Positions 12,501 to 27,500 of a stretch of DNA of 64,000 bases are shown here, one piece after another (within the stretch, counting starts at the first letter, position 1; the number at the start of each line of letters is the position of its first letter). Source of the DNA: Misgurnus anguillicaudatus (lineage: Eukaryota; Chordata; Actinopteri; Cypriniformes; Cobitidae). The notes under the pieces are model-generated. The model was not told where the DNA came from. It made no database searches and saw nothing but the letters and a program-made list of their open reading frames with translations. The stretch is taken from assembly GCF_027580225.2 (NCBI RefSeq), contig NC_073359.2, forward strand, positions 9,104,001-9,168,000, in the 5' to 3' direction. The position numbers and the translations under genes are program-made.

Positions 12501-15500
12501 TTTTCACATTGTTGTGATTATTTAAATTAAATTTTGCAAGGTTTACCTGGCAGTACATATTAATACACAACACATATTTAAAAGTAATCTGATACAGTCT
12601 CGTTTATACAGGCGCTACAGCTCCCCCTTGTGTTTTTAAGAGAGATATGCAATCATTGCGGTGATCTGAAATCATCACGATGAGGTCAAAAGATGAGGTC
12701 AAAATTTTCCACGGGTTTGACTTGAACGACCCTCATACTAGGACTTTTGCGGTTATGAAATTTGTCTGACGTTTAATTGCCTAATAAATTGAGGTGATTA
12801 ATTGCCTGTTTTGACGATTAATTGTCTGTTTTATTGCTTTGACATTTAATTCTCATACTTTTTTTTTCTTTGTTAATGAAATAATTTTCACATTGTTGTG
12901 ATTATTTAAATTATATATTTTGCAAGGTTTACCTGGCAGTACATATTAATACACAACACATATTTAAAAGTAATCGGATACGGTCTTGTTTATACAGGCG
13001 CTACAGCTCCCCCTTGTGTTTTTAAGAGAGATATGCAATCATTGCGGTGATCTGAAATCATCACGATGAGGTCAAAAGATGAGGTCAAAATTTTCCACGG
13101 GTTTGACTTGAACGACCCTCATACTAGGACTTTTGCGGTTATGAAATTTGTCTGACGTTTAATTGCCTAATAAATTGAGGTGATTAATTGCCTGTTTTGA
13201 CGATTAATTGTCTGTTTTATTGCTTTGACATTTAATTCTCATACTTTTTTTTTCTTTGTTAATGAAATAATTTTCACATTGTTGTGATTATTTAAATTAT
13301 ATATTTTGCAAGGTTTACCTGGCAGTACATATTAATACACAACACATATTTAAAAGTAATCGGATACGGTCTTGTTTATACAGGCGCTACAGCTCCCCCT
13401 TGTGTTTTTAAGAGAGATATGCAATCATTGCGGTGATCTGAAATCATCACGATGAGGTCAAAAGATGAGGTCAAAATTTTCCACGGGTTTGACTTGAACG
13501 ACCCTCATACTAGGACTTTTGCGGTTATGAAATTTGTCTGACGTTTAATTGCCTAATAAATTGAGGTGATTAATTGCCTGTTTTGACGATTAATTGTCTG
13601 TTTTATTGCTTTGACATTTAATTCTCATACTTTTTTTTTCTTTGTTAATGAAATAATTTTCACATTGTTGTGATTATTTAAATTATATATTTTGCAAGGT
13701 TTACCTGGCAGTACATATTAATACACAACACATATTTAAAAGTAATCGGATACGGTCTTGTTTATACAGGCGCTACAGCTCCCCCTTGTGTTTTTAAGAG
13801 AGATATGCAATCATTGCGGTGATCTGAAATCATCACGATGAGGTCAAAAGATGAGGTCAAAATTTCCCACGGGTTTGACTTGAACGACCCTCATACTAGG
13901 ACTTTTGCGGTTATGAAATTTGTCTGACGTTTAATTGCCTAATAAATTGAGGTGATTAATTGCCTGTTTTGACGATTATGACGATTAATTATCTGTTTTA
14001 TTGCTTTGACATTTAATTCTCATTAAAAAAAATTCTTTGTTAATGAAATAATTTTCACATTGTTGTGATTATTTAAATTAAATATTTTGCAAGGTTTACC
14101 TGGCAGTACATATTAATACACAACACATATTTAAAAGTAATCTGATACAGTCTCGTTTATACAGGCGCTGCAGCTCCCCCTTGTGTTTTTAAGAGAGATA
14201 TGCAATCATTGCGGTGATCTGAAATCATCACGATGAGGTCAAACAATCGCGCTGAGAGTGACGATTATTTAATCATTGTGACAGCCCAACCTCATACTTA
14301 AAATAGTAACGTATACTAGAGCCCGACCGATATATCGGCAGGCCGATATTAGGCATTTTCGAAACTATCGGTATCTGCATTTATAATAGCCGATAAATGA
14401 ATATTTTTTTTTTAAATGGACGAAACAGCCTTCATTAGATTTCCTCAATGTGGTGTTTTTGACAGAGTGCTCTGAACCAGTAGCTGCTGGTGGGGTCTAG
14501 ATTTAGGCGTCTAGCCACTGCCTGAGTCAAGTGATCAGCAATTTATATTTTGGTGTTGTTGTTATTTATCAGAACGTAACAGAATTTGTCTCCAGTCCTA
14601 TTCAAAGTTATATTTATGAACCATGTCTTTTAAAACTGGTAACTTTGATTTGGTTGTTGTTGCTTTTTGTTCAAAGGCCTTTACGTTTCATATCTTAAGT
14701 TTGTAGTTTTATACATTTTATTTATCAGAACTTTAATATATTTTGATGTTCCTCTGTTCTGTTGTGACAATAAAAGAAACAAGTTTCTTTTTAAAATGCA
14801 TTATCATATTATAAATAACTACAAATAACTAATGTTAGGGAAATCTGTTAATGTTTGGTTGCGCGTTTCTGAAAAAAAAAAATCGGCCGATATATCGGAT
14901 TTTAACAAACATTTGTATCAGTATCGGCCTTCCAAATCCTTTATCGTCGGGCTCTAACGTATACTATAACATTAAAGGCTTAAGTTTTTTTTAATTAAAA
15001 CTATTAAAGGCCACTACAGGCTGTATATAAACTGGTTGAAAATGCAATGGGCACCTTCTTATAGGTAGGGCTCTTTTCAATTCCTTGAAAGCTACAATCC
15101 TACTGAAAGGCACATTCATAAATTATTGTGGTTATGACATCACAACCATGAGCACACATATCCAGTCATTACAGAAATCCATTATATATAAACATCTTAA
15201 TGGCGGTGGTAGCCGGTGACTTCTCTTCCGAGGGGCGTTAATTCAAAATATGTGTCCAAAATATAAGTTGCTCGTCATTTCAAAATATTTTGCATCATGC
15301 CTCTTGTCAAAATACGAGCCTGCTGCACACGCGTCGAAAGGGTTTATGATAAAAGAGACGCTTAAGACACAAACTTAACACTTAACTCTGAGATTAAGCA
15401 AGTATCTGGCAAACGTGAGCGTTTCTTTTATCATAAACCCTTTAGACTCATCTGCAGCAGGCTCGTATTTTGACATCAAACGTGATGCACATACAGTACG

Positions 15501-18500
15501 TTTACATGACACGCCAAACACATATTTTGAAATGATGAGCCACACATATGACGGGCTAAATACATTCGTATCGTGCACCCTCGAAGAAGAAGTACCTGGT
15601 CGCCACTGCTTAAAGGTACAGCAGCAAAATGTATTTGACTTGACTATTCTTTTGACTTTATGAAATGATTTTTCGTAGACTCGAGGCAGAAATTGAAGCG
15701 GCACGATTGAAGGCCAAAGAGGAGATGATGCAGGGGATCCAGGTGGCTAAAGAGATGGCCCAACAGGAGCTGAGCGAGCAGAAGATCCAGTATGAGAATC
15801 GGATTAAAGCTCTGGAGAGAGAGCTGGTAAGTCACCGCAAATATGATTCCTCCTATCCTTTTTTTTTTTTTTTTTAAATTTGTCTGTTCTATTTCAGCAG
15901 GAGGAGAGTGTGAAGAAAAGAGAGCAAGAGCAGGATAAACAGCGAGCCGTCAGTCAGATCGAACAGCTTCAGACTGCTAAGAATATGCTAGAACAGGAAG
16001 TAAACGGCCATAAGAATCGCCTACGGATGGAGGCCCAGGCTACCAGACAGGTACAACAGTAAAATAGGATCACACCTAGGGCTGTCACGATTATGAAATT
16101 TTGGCTGACGGCAATTAATCGTCACAATTTATGTTTCAGGACTTTGAAGGGTTTTTTTTGCAGCATTTTTTTTAAATGCTGTTTTTTTTCAGTGTATTGG
16201 ATGGCTTTGCAATGTTTATACAGGCTCTGCAGCTCCCCCTTGTGTTTTTAGAGAGATGTGCAATCATTGCGGTCATCTGAAATCATTGCGATGAGGTCAA
16301 ACAATTGCGATGAGACGATTATTTAATCATTGTGACAGCCCTGACAACACCTGTTCATGTCCATGGTTTTGTGCGCAGATTGCCGGAATTAAGTTATATA
16401 AGAATAAGTTATAACCAAGGCTGCACATGTGTGTGTATATAAAAGTTCACATTTCACCATCCAATAAAAATTCATATTTAATTTGTAACTTAAACTTGTT
16501 TTTTCTCTTTGAAATTGTGACATCCACCACTTGATTTATGTAAGAAATAAGGTACAAGAGGCTTGGCTGTATTATGGAATAAGTCACGACTGAACGGCGT
16601 TGTTAGGCACGACGGAAAGTGGAGTCAATGCAAAGCCCTTCAGCCGTGACTATTCAGAAAATAGCGCTAGCCTCGAGTAACTTATTGCTTTTATTAAAAT
16701 GGTTACCAGACAATTCAAACATTAAAGCAAAAAATATGTTTTAACGCAACTTTCATTAAGTAAAATTACTAAAATTCTTTTTTCCGCTGGAAAAATAGTC
16801 CCTGCACTGCAAAAAATGACTTTCTTTCTTAGTATATTTGTCTTGATTTCAGTACAAATATCTTAAAAAAAAAAAATCAAGATGTAGCCTCTGAGCAAAG
16901 TGACCCAAGAAAATAAATAAGTTTAGACAAAAATATTACATTTAAAGGAAAACACCACAATTTTTCAATATTTTACTATGTTCTTACCTCAGCTTATACA
17001 AATGAATTAATACCTATATTTTTTCAATGCGTGCACTTTAACTTTGTACAGCGCACCATGAATGTGTTAGCATTTAGCCTAGCCCCATTCATTCCTTAGG
17101 ATCTAAACAGGGATGAATTTAGAAGTCACCAAACACTTCCATGTTTTCCTTATTTAAAGACTGTTACATGAGTAGTTACACGAGTATGGTGGCACAAAAT
17201 AAAACGTGGCGATTTTTTTATATGCTTAAAAAAAGAGAACTATGGCGGAAGAGCACTTAGTTTGCAGCACTTCGACCTCGCACTGGAAAAAATGACTTAG
17301 TATTTTTGTCTTGATTTAAGAATTTTTAGATATTTTTACTGAAAATGACCCAGGAAAATAAGTCTAGTTTTTAGACAAAAAATATAAACTTGAAGTAAAT
17401 TAGTGCTTAAAACAAGCAAAAAAATCTGCCAATGGAATAAGAAAAAATTCTTGAAATAAGTTTACTTTTATCATAAACACTTAATTACAAGAAAGTTTTT
17501 TGCTTGTTTTAAGCACAAATTGGCTTTAATTTGATATTTTTGGTCTAAACACTAGACTTATTTTCTTGAGCCGTTTTGCTAATCAAGAAAACACATCTTA
17601 ATTTAAGAATTTTTAGACTTTTTTTTTTTTACTGAAAACAAGACAAAAATACTAAAACTTTTTTTTTTCTTAAGTCATTTTTACAGTGTATGTTTAACAT
17701 TTTTACTTTGCTAAGGGCAGTGATACACACACTGTATAAAATTACTTTCTTACTTAGTATTGTTTTCAGTAGAAATATCTAAAAATTCTTAAATTAAGAT
17801 GCTTTTTCTTGATGAGCAAAATGACCTAAGTAAATAAGTCTAGTTTTAAGACAAACAATATACAATTCAAGTGAAACTGCCCTCAAAACAAGCAGAATGA
17901 TCTGCCAATGGGGTGAGGAAAAAAAATTGTGAAATAATATTTCTTTTTTCTTAAACACTTAATTCAAGTAAAATTTTCTCACCCCATTGGCAGTTATTTT
18001 TGCTTGTTTTAAGCACAAATTCACTTAAATTGTATATTTTTTGTCTAAAAACTAGTATTATTTTCTTAGGTCATTTTGCTCGTCAAGAAAATACATCTTG
18101 ATTTAAGAATTTTTAGATATTTCTACTGAAAACAAGACAAAAATACTAAGTAAGAAAGTATTTTTTTGCAGTGCAGAATCATTGGGTGCAGCAGTCACAG
18201 CTGTGATTTATCATAAATAAAACAGAATAAAGGATTGGAACATTTATGCATTAGTCAGAGGCTTTTATTCATAGCGGCTTACAGTGCAGCTATACATTTT
18301 TGTCTGTATTATAATCGAACCCATGACCTTTGCCCGGCTTATGTAATGCTCTAGTAGTTGAGCTATAGGAATTAGTAAATTTCCTGAATTTCTCAATTAT
18401 CTGATTTCTATTTCATGTAGGCCATGGCCGATCATGATATCCGGCATGCTAAAATTGTGGAGGCTCTTGAGGCAGAGAAGAGGAAGATAGCCGAAGATCT

Positions 18501-21500
18501 TGCTCAGATCGAGAAGAAACGTGCTTTAAAAGTGAACCAAACGCCTAAATCAGGTAAAATAAATATTTTTCATTATGGACATTTTTAAAATATACATGAA
18601 TTGACCATATTTTGCTGCATAACGTGTGCAGCTTTTCCTCAGTGGGACGCTATGAAGCTGTCTTTGATGATTGAAGAAGCAAACAAAATCAGCGGCAAGC
18701 TCAGGAAGCACACAGTTTTCAGCAGGTAAAATTTATTAAGTGGAAGTGATTTACCCGTAAAGTACATGGACATCAGATTTTACAGTAAAAGAGTCGGACA
18801 TTTATCTAAAATGACTTGCAGTGCATTTAAACCCATGAGCTTTGCATCGCTAATGCAGTGCACTACCAGTAGTTATAGGAACATCTGGCTTGATGTAGTG
18901 TTTGTAGATTGAGCTAAAAAAATGATCCATTTCACTGAAATTGGATGATATCAGATAAAATGTGCCTTTTTTGACAGACACGAGGCAAATGATAAAGAAA
19001 ATGGTGGAGGTGGAGACGCCCTACTGCAGGTTCAAGTCCAGAACACTAAACTGGGGATTTCCACTTTCTGGAGTCTGGAGAAGTTTCAGAGTAATTTGGC
19101 CGGCATGAGGGAACTTGAGCAGGTGGAATAATAAAAGATGTTGTAACTGTGTTCTTTGAGTTTTACAAAATCTGAGTATTTGATGCCAATTTTGTTAAAG
19201 GGATAGTTCACCCAAAATTACATTTTTGCCATTATTTACTCACTCTCATGTTGTTACAATGTTGTCCTGTATACATTTATTTGTTCTGCTGTACAAATTG
19301 TTTTCAAAATATCTATATTTGTGTTGGCAAACTTATCTGGGGCACCATTAACTTCCATTGTAGTGTTTTTTTTTCATAGTATGGAAGTCAGTGGTGCCTG
19401 AGATCTGTTTGGTTACACACATTGTTTTGCTGAACACAATGTTTGTAATCAAACAGATCTGGGGCACCATTGACTTCTATGGTAGTTGTTTTTCCTAGTA
19501 TGGAAGTCAGTGGTGCCTCAGATCTATTTGGTTACAAACATTTTCTTAATTTGTGTTCAGCAGAACAATTTTTGAAAACAAACATATCTGGCACAATTGA
19601 GTTCCATAGTGTTTTTTTCCTAGTATAGAAGTCAATGGGGCCTCAGATCTGTTTGATTACAATTCTTTTTTTAAATATCTTCATTTGTGTTCCGCAGAAC
19701 AATTTTTATCATCAAACAGATCTGGTGCACCATTGACTTCCATAGTAGTGTTTTTTCCTAGTATGGAAGTCAATGGGGCCTCAGATCTGTTTGGTTACAA
19801 ACATTTTTCAAAATATCCTCATTTGTGTTCAGCAGAACAATGTTTGTAGCCAAACAGATCTAAAATAGTTTTATTTGTGTTCAGCAGAACCATGTTTGTA
19901 ATCAAACAGATTTGGGGCACCATTTACTTCCATAGTATTGTTTTTTCCTAGTATGGAAGTCAATGGTTCCTCAGATCTGTTTGGTTGCAAACATTTTTAA
20001 AAATATCTTCATTTGTGGTCAGCAGAACAATGTTTGTAAACAAACAGATCTGGTGCACCATTGACTTCCAAAACAGTGTTTTTTCCTAGTATGGAAGTCA
20101 ATGGTGCCCCAAATCTGTTTGTTTCCAAACATTTTTCAAAATATCTTAATTTGTGTTCAGCATAACAATTTTTGTAATCAAACAGATCTGGGGCACCGCT
20201 GACTTCCATAGTAGTGTTTTTTAATATGGAAGTGAATGGTGCCTCAGATCTGTTTGGTTACAAACATTTTTCAAAATATCTTAATTTGTGGTCAGCAGAA
20301 CAGTGTTTGTAACCAAACAGATCTAGGACACATTTGACTTCCATAGTAGTGTTTTTTCCTAGTATGGAAGTCAATGGTGCCTCAGATCTTTTTGGTTACA
20401 AACATTTTTCAAAATATCCTCATTTGTGTTCAGCAGAACCATGTTTGTAAACAAACAGATCTGGGGCACCATTTACTTCCATAGTATTGTTTTTTCCTAG
20501 TATGGAAGTCAATGGTGCCTCAGATCTGTCTCTGTTTGGTTGCAAACATTTTTCAAAATATCTTAATTTGTGGTCAGCAGAACAATGTTTGTAAACAAAC
20601 AGATCTGGTGCACCATTGACTTCCAAAGTAGTGTTTTTTCCTAGTATGGAAGTCAGTGGTGCCTCAGATCTGTTTGGTTAAAAAAATTCAAAATATCTTC
20701 ATTTGTGTTCAGCAAAACAATGTTTGTAACCAAACAGATCTGGGGCACCATTGACTTCCATAGTAGTGTTTTTTCCTAGTATGGAAGTCAATGGGGCCTC
20801 AACAATGTTTTCTAAACAAACAGATCTAAAATATTTTTATTTGTGTTCAGCAGAACGGTGTTTGTAAACAAACAGATCTGGGGCACTATTGACTTCCATG
20901 GTGGTGTTTGTTCCTAGTATGGAAGTCAATGGTGCCTGAGTTCAGTTTGTTTACAAACATTTTTCAGATATCTTCATTTGTGTTCAGGAGAACAATGTTT
21001 GTAACCAAACACATCTGGGGCACCATTGACTTCCATAATTCTGTTTTTTCCTAGTATGGAAGTCAATGGTGCCTCAGATGTTTGGTTACAATTTAAAAAT
21101 ATATATATCTTTGTTTACAAACATTGTTCTGCTGAACACAAATAAACAGATCTGGGGCACCATTGACTTCCATTGTATTGTTTGTTTTTTTCCTAGTATG
21201 GAAGTCAATGGTGCTCCAGATGTGTTTGTTTACAAAAAATTCAAAATATCTTCATTTGTGTTCAGCAGAACAATGTTTCTAACCAAACAGATCTGGGGCA
21301 CCATTGACTTCCATAGTAGTGTTTTGTGCTAGTATGGAAGTCAATTGTGCTTCAAATTTGTTTGGTTACAAACATTTTTCAAAATATCTTTGTTTAGAAA
21401 TATTGTTCTGCTGAACACAATTAAACAGATCTGGGGCACCATTGACTTTCGTAGTATTGTTTTTTTCGTAGTATGGAAGTCAATGGTGCTCCAGATCTGT

Positions 21501-24500
21501 TTGGTTACCAAAAAAATTAAAATATCTTCATTTTAGCATAACAATGCTTGTAACCAAACAGATCTGAGGAACCACTGACTTCCATAGTAGTGTTTATTTC
21601 CTAGTATGGGAGCCAATGGTGCCTCAGACCTGTGAGACAGATATGTGCATTAATTAATATTAACAGTTACAACTTTTTATTTTAAAAAAAGTGTTAGCCA
21701 ACATGAATTAACAATGCTAATGTTGTTAAACATTTACTAATGCATTAACTAATGTTAACAAATGCAACCTTATTGTAAAATGTTACCAAAATATTGGATG
21801 CTGAAAACATTGTTAGGATACGATGGTAAATATTTAATGCAGAACGTAATAATAGATGAGGCCATTTAAAGCTGTTTATTTCCAGTAAAAGCAGAGAGTT
21901 GACGCTCAACTTATTACCATAAAAGAATCTGAAGCTAAATCGTGTTTGATGTTTATTGGTTGTAGGGTGAAAGCAGCTCTAAAGATGATGACGTGTTTTA
22001 CAACCCTAATGATGAGTGGGAACCGGACTTATCTGCCTCTTCTTCATCCTCCTCCTTCTCTCGTAGAAGGTATTTACATATATTGGTCTTCTCTGACTTT
22101 GCTAGAAAATAGCCAAGATAACACTTTGTGCTTTTTTGTATAAAATAAAAGCACAGAGGACGCTTTAGGGATATTCTTGGTGCCCGGGAATCATAACACT
22201 GGTGCTTGTTCTCCACCGTGATGGTTTTTTCCGTTGTAAACCAAACTGATGGAAAACTAAAGAAAGCAGCACATTGCTTTTTTGGTTCTACACCCTTTTT
22301 CCATTTGCTTTCCCATTTTTTTTTTCTTTGTTTTGCCATTTTTATTGCTTACATGGGCATGCACATGGCGCCAAATTCAATATTGGTGAATTGTCGGACC
22401 AAAATCGCACCAGCCCTGAAAACTCTCCCATCTGCAGCTCTGAGAAGTGTCTGTTCTCACAGCTGGTTTAGTTTTGTAGACCATCGCTTACTTTTTCCTC
22501 ACGACTTTCTCTTCCCTTTACCCCGTTCACACCTTGATAGTTTTGGGTAAATTGAACGCAAGTGGCCAGCGTTTTGTTATCTGATTACCGTACTCAAACC
22601 TCATATACGTATAGATGCAAAGTTTTAAAACAAGTAATTTTAAGCCATTGATACACAATCCACAACCATGCATGTGCTGTTTTTGTGAAATGCTGTGTTT
22701 ACACCAGCCGTGGTAGAGTCGGCAAGCGGGGGTGATTTACATGTTAAGCTAGGTGTAAGTGTTGCTTTTGTGCTTTTTTTTAAAGGAGGTCTATAGTGAC
22801 TTTAACTGTTCAAAAGCACATGGCATAACTAACTATTGCAGAAGTAGCATTAAATGGTGATGTCTGAAAGTGGTGGTTAAAGATATGAGTAACATTCGTT
22901 TTTTTTTACTTCTGGTTTAGGAGTAGAAGTTTATTAAAGGGCAGGAGGATTTCGGGCCGTCTCTATGAGATTCGAGTGCACCCCATTCAAAGCTTACTTT
23001 GTGCTCCCTCACAGTCTACTGGTAAAGTACCACTTATACCTTGTGTATACACAAACATCTGCATACAAATAACACCTAAAATTCATTTTAATGCATGTTA
23101 GCATTGCTATTAATCATTTTTTGGTAGAATTGCTACCAATGCAATAACGTAATGAACAGAAATCATGTAACACACCAATATTGGATTTTTTATTTGATTT
23201 AATTTTATTCTATTTATTTTGACAGCTTTCAGTTTAATTATTTATTATTCTTTATATTTAAGTATTGCATAAGTTTAGTATTGCATCATCAGCATGTCTG
23301 GATTAACTGTGAGCCTGTCTGTGAACCCCAGGCTGATGTCTCATCATGTAGTGATGAGCATCGAAGTTTAAAGGCGGGGTGCACAATCTCTGAAAGCCAA
23401 TGTTTATTTGAAAATCACGTAAACAAACACGCCCCTACGCCAATAGAATCTGGACCTTCTTTTGATAGATCCGCCCCACACATATGTGACCAAGGGAACG
23501 ATGAAGTGTTCTTCAAAACATTGTGCACACCGCCTTTAATTTTTATCACTGATTTTACATTAATTTCAATCTTTGACATGAATTTAGTCAGTCAATATTA
23601 AAAATATCAAGGTTATTTTTTCACAGAATGTTCTTTATGATGATTTTATGTAGAAAACCGTAAATTACAAAAAAATGACTTTAGCTGGGTTTTCAGACTG
23701 GGCTCCTGTGCATTTAGGGATGACCTTCTTTGTAAATGGTGACATAACATCACTAAATCCCATGAGTTACTATTTTGATTTGTCTTAGGATTGATGGGTA
23801 TGAGCAAGCCCCCCTCCTTCCATTCCAGCACCTCTGACTCCGCCCTCCCGGCCATCTGCAAGGATCTGATTGGCGCGTCCGTCGCCCGCCTGCGCTCCTG
23901 CCAATCAACCGAGGAGGACGAAAGCTTGGCCGACAAACTGACCCTAGACCTGCTCGCCATACACACCGCCGTGAGGTCCATCGCGGACCTCTACGAGCAC
24001 CTCAATGATGACTGTCAGGAGAACTGTAAGCGTGTTTAACTTAAAGGAATAGTCTACTCATTTTCAATGTTGGAATGTGTTATTGCCTTGGCTGGGAATT
24101 GTTGGTGCATCCCTCTGTCATCTGTGTGCGTGCACGTGGGCGCTGGAGCGCGCTGCGACGCTTCGATAGCATTTAGCTTAGCCCCATTCATTCAATGGTA
24201 CCATTTAGAGATAAAGTTAGAAGTGACCAAACACATCAACGTTTTTCCTATTTAAGACGAGTAGTTATACGAGCAAGTTTGGTGGTACAAAATAAAACGT
24301 AGCGCTTTTCTAAGCGGATTTAAAAGAGGAACTATATTTTATGGCGTAATAGCACTTTTGGGAGTACTTCGACTCGCCTGAAAAGTCCGCTCCCCTTCTC
24401 ACTCTCATAATGGGAGAGGGAGGGTGTTACTGCGCCGAGTACTCCCAAAAGTGCTATTACGCCATAAAATGTAGCTCCTCTTTTAAATCCGCTTAGAAAA

Positions 24501-27500
24501 GCTCTACGTTTTATTTTGTACCACCAAACTTGCTCGTGTAGCTACTTGTCTTGAATAGGAAAAACGTTGATGTGTTTGGTCACTTCTAACTTTATCTCTA
24601 AATGGTACCATTGAATGAATGGGGCTAAGCTAAATGCTATCGAAGCGTCGCAGCGCGCTCCAGCGCTTACGTGCACGCACACAGATGATAGAGGGATGTA
24701 TCAACAATTCTAAGTTAAGTCTTTATTAGTCCCTTTCACACATACAGTCTTTACTGGTAATTCACTGGTAAATTGCCGTTAACATGTCATGTGTGAACAG
24801 AACCTTTCCGGTAAATCAGTGCTCCCAATTTACCAGTAAGACAGGTTGTAAGATTACCAGTAATTTACCGGTAAACGCTGTGTGTGAACGAAAATTATAG
24901 GATTACCGGCATTTAGAACGGACGACGTCAGACCGTGCTGACAGCTTCGGGCCAATCATAGCGTTGTAATACAGATGACGCGTTTACCCCCGCAGTGTTT
25001 ACTGACGTTTCCACACACATATGCTGCTTGAAAGTTGAGCACACCTGAAGTTTACGTCCACATTTCTTCACAAAAGTTGTTTAAAACAGCTTACTGCCGA
25101 ATTGCCGACGTCCTTAGCACGCCCTCTGTGAAGCCTAAAGTGCAAACAGTACTGTTGTTAAAAATGCATTTTCGGTTTGACGTCGTCTCATTCAATGTTG
25201 TTTGGTCATGAGCAACTTCGCGACTGTTTACCACGGACGTCAAAACAACAAAATACGTACCGTGGTTATGAACGAAGTGGATTGTTTACAAATACAACAC
25301 TGAGCTCGCCGCGTGCTACAGGTACTTCCGCTTTCTCAACGAATTTACCGGTATTTTGATACTGATGTGTGAATGATGTCTTACTGGTAAAATAACGGAA
25401 CGCCACTGCGTGTGTGAACAGCACATTTTTGTATTTACTGGTAAATTCATTCTGGTAAATTCATGGTAATTTACCAGAATTACTGTGTGAAAGAGGCTAA
25501 TATTGAAAATGAGTAGACTATTCCTTTAACAAAAATATGAAGGTTGAGGTCTTCTAATTTATACAGAGAGACTCATTTTGTTGTTAATGTACCGGTAACA
25601 GTGTTTACCTGCAGTACCGAAGCCCAGACTCATCTAGTGAAGGCCACCTCAGCCGTCGAAAGGGCCGTGTTTGTTACTATGCACTGGGTCTCCAGCACGA
25701 AGCCCAGCTCAAATGCAGCCTCTCAGGCAGCCGAAGAGCTCAAAATGGAGGTCAAAAAAATCGGAGGCTATCTTCAATTACTCATTCAGGTGCTTAATGC
25801 AATAAATGTGGAAAGTACGGGACAGGGCTTATCTTAGTCCCAGATTAAAATGCATGTTTAAGATGCCTTAATTTAAAAACACCTTGTACTGACATATCTC
25901 AACACATATAGGCTAATTTTTCTTGTTTTGTTTTTTGTAAGGTTTGTTTTATAAAAACTACTTAAATGTTCTAATACACTGCAAAAAAATGATTTAAGAA
26001 AACATTTTCTTAGTATTTTTGTCTTGTTTTCTGTAAAAAATATCTAAAAATTCTTAAATTAAGAAGCTTTTTCTTGATGAGCAAAATAAAGAAAATAAGT
26101 CTAGTTTTTAGACCAAAAATATCAAATTTAAGTGATTTTGTGCATAAAACAAGCAAAAAAAATAATAAATCTGCCAATGGGGTAAAAAATTATTCTTGAT
26201 TTTAGTATTTAAGAAAAATTTTCAAGATTTTTTTGCTTACCCCATTGGCAGATTTTTTTTGCTTGTTTTATGCACAAAATAATATAAATTAGATATTTTT
26301 GGTCTATAAACTAGACTTATTTTCTTGGGTCGTTTTGCTCATCAAGAGAAAGCATCTTAATTTAAGAATTTTTAGATATTTTTACTAAAAACAAAACAAA
26401 AATACTAAGAATTTTTTTCTTGAATTTTTTTTTTTTTTTTTGCAGTGTAGCCCTGAATTAATCTAAATCCTTTATATGACTTAATATGAAATTAATATGA
26501 CTTTCTTACTTAGTATTTTGTATTGTTTTCAGTAAAAATATAAAAAAAATCTTAAATTAAGATGTATTTTCTTGATTAGCAAAATGACCTTGGAAAATAA
26601 GTCTAGTTTTTAGACAAAAAATATAAACTTTAAGTAAATTAGTGCTTAAAACAAGCAAAAAAATCTGCCAATGGAATAAATTTTTTTCTTGAAATAAGTT
26701 TACTTTTTCAATATGACTTAATATGAAATTAATATGTCTTTCTTACTTAGTATTTTGTATTCTGTTCAGTAAAAATATAAAAAAAATCTTAAATTAAGAT
26801 GTATTTTCTTGATTAGCAAAATGACCTTGGAAAATAAGTCTAGTTTTTAGACAAAAAATATAAACTTTAAGTAAATTAGTGCTTAAAACAAGCAAAAAAA
26901 TCTGCCAATGGAATAAATTTTTTTCTTGAAATAAGTTTACTTTTTCAATATGACTTAATATGAAATTAATATGTCTTTCTTACTTAGTATTTTGTATTCT
27001 GTTCAGTAAAAATTAGGGCTGTCAAAAGATTAATCGCGATTAATCGCATCCAAAATAAAAGTTTGTGTTAACATAACAAATGTGTGTGTATGGTGTATAA
27101 TTATTATTCATATATAAAAACACACCCAATTATGTATATATTTAAGAAAAATGTATTATATTTATATATAAAATATTTATATTCATATATAATATAAATT
27201 ATATAAATGTATATACAGTATTTAAATGCAAATATTTCTTAAATATATACCTGAATGTGTCGGTATTTATATATACATAATATTTAGACACAGTAAACAC
27301 ACATATTTTATGTAAACACAAACTTTTATTTTGGATGCGATTAATCGCGATTAATCTTTTGACAGCCCTAGTAAAAATATAAAAAAAATCTTAAATTAAG
27401 ATGTATTTTCTTGATTAGCCAAATGACCTTGGAAAATAAGTCTAGTTTTTAGACAAAAAATATACAATTTAAGTAAATTACTGCTTAAAACAAGCAAAAA

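Noticed and set aside
22206..22550. ORF of 114 codons in a kif14 intron
   Set aside because: Low-complexity Phe/Leu-rich reading of a T-rich stretch, with no splice support.
25611..25614. Acceptor tgcag directly before taccgaag for kif14 exon 22
   Set aside because: It gives the wrong phase and an early stop. The site at 25602 restores the frame and matches the human junction.
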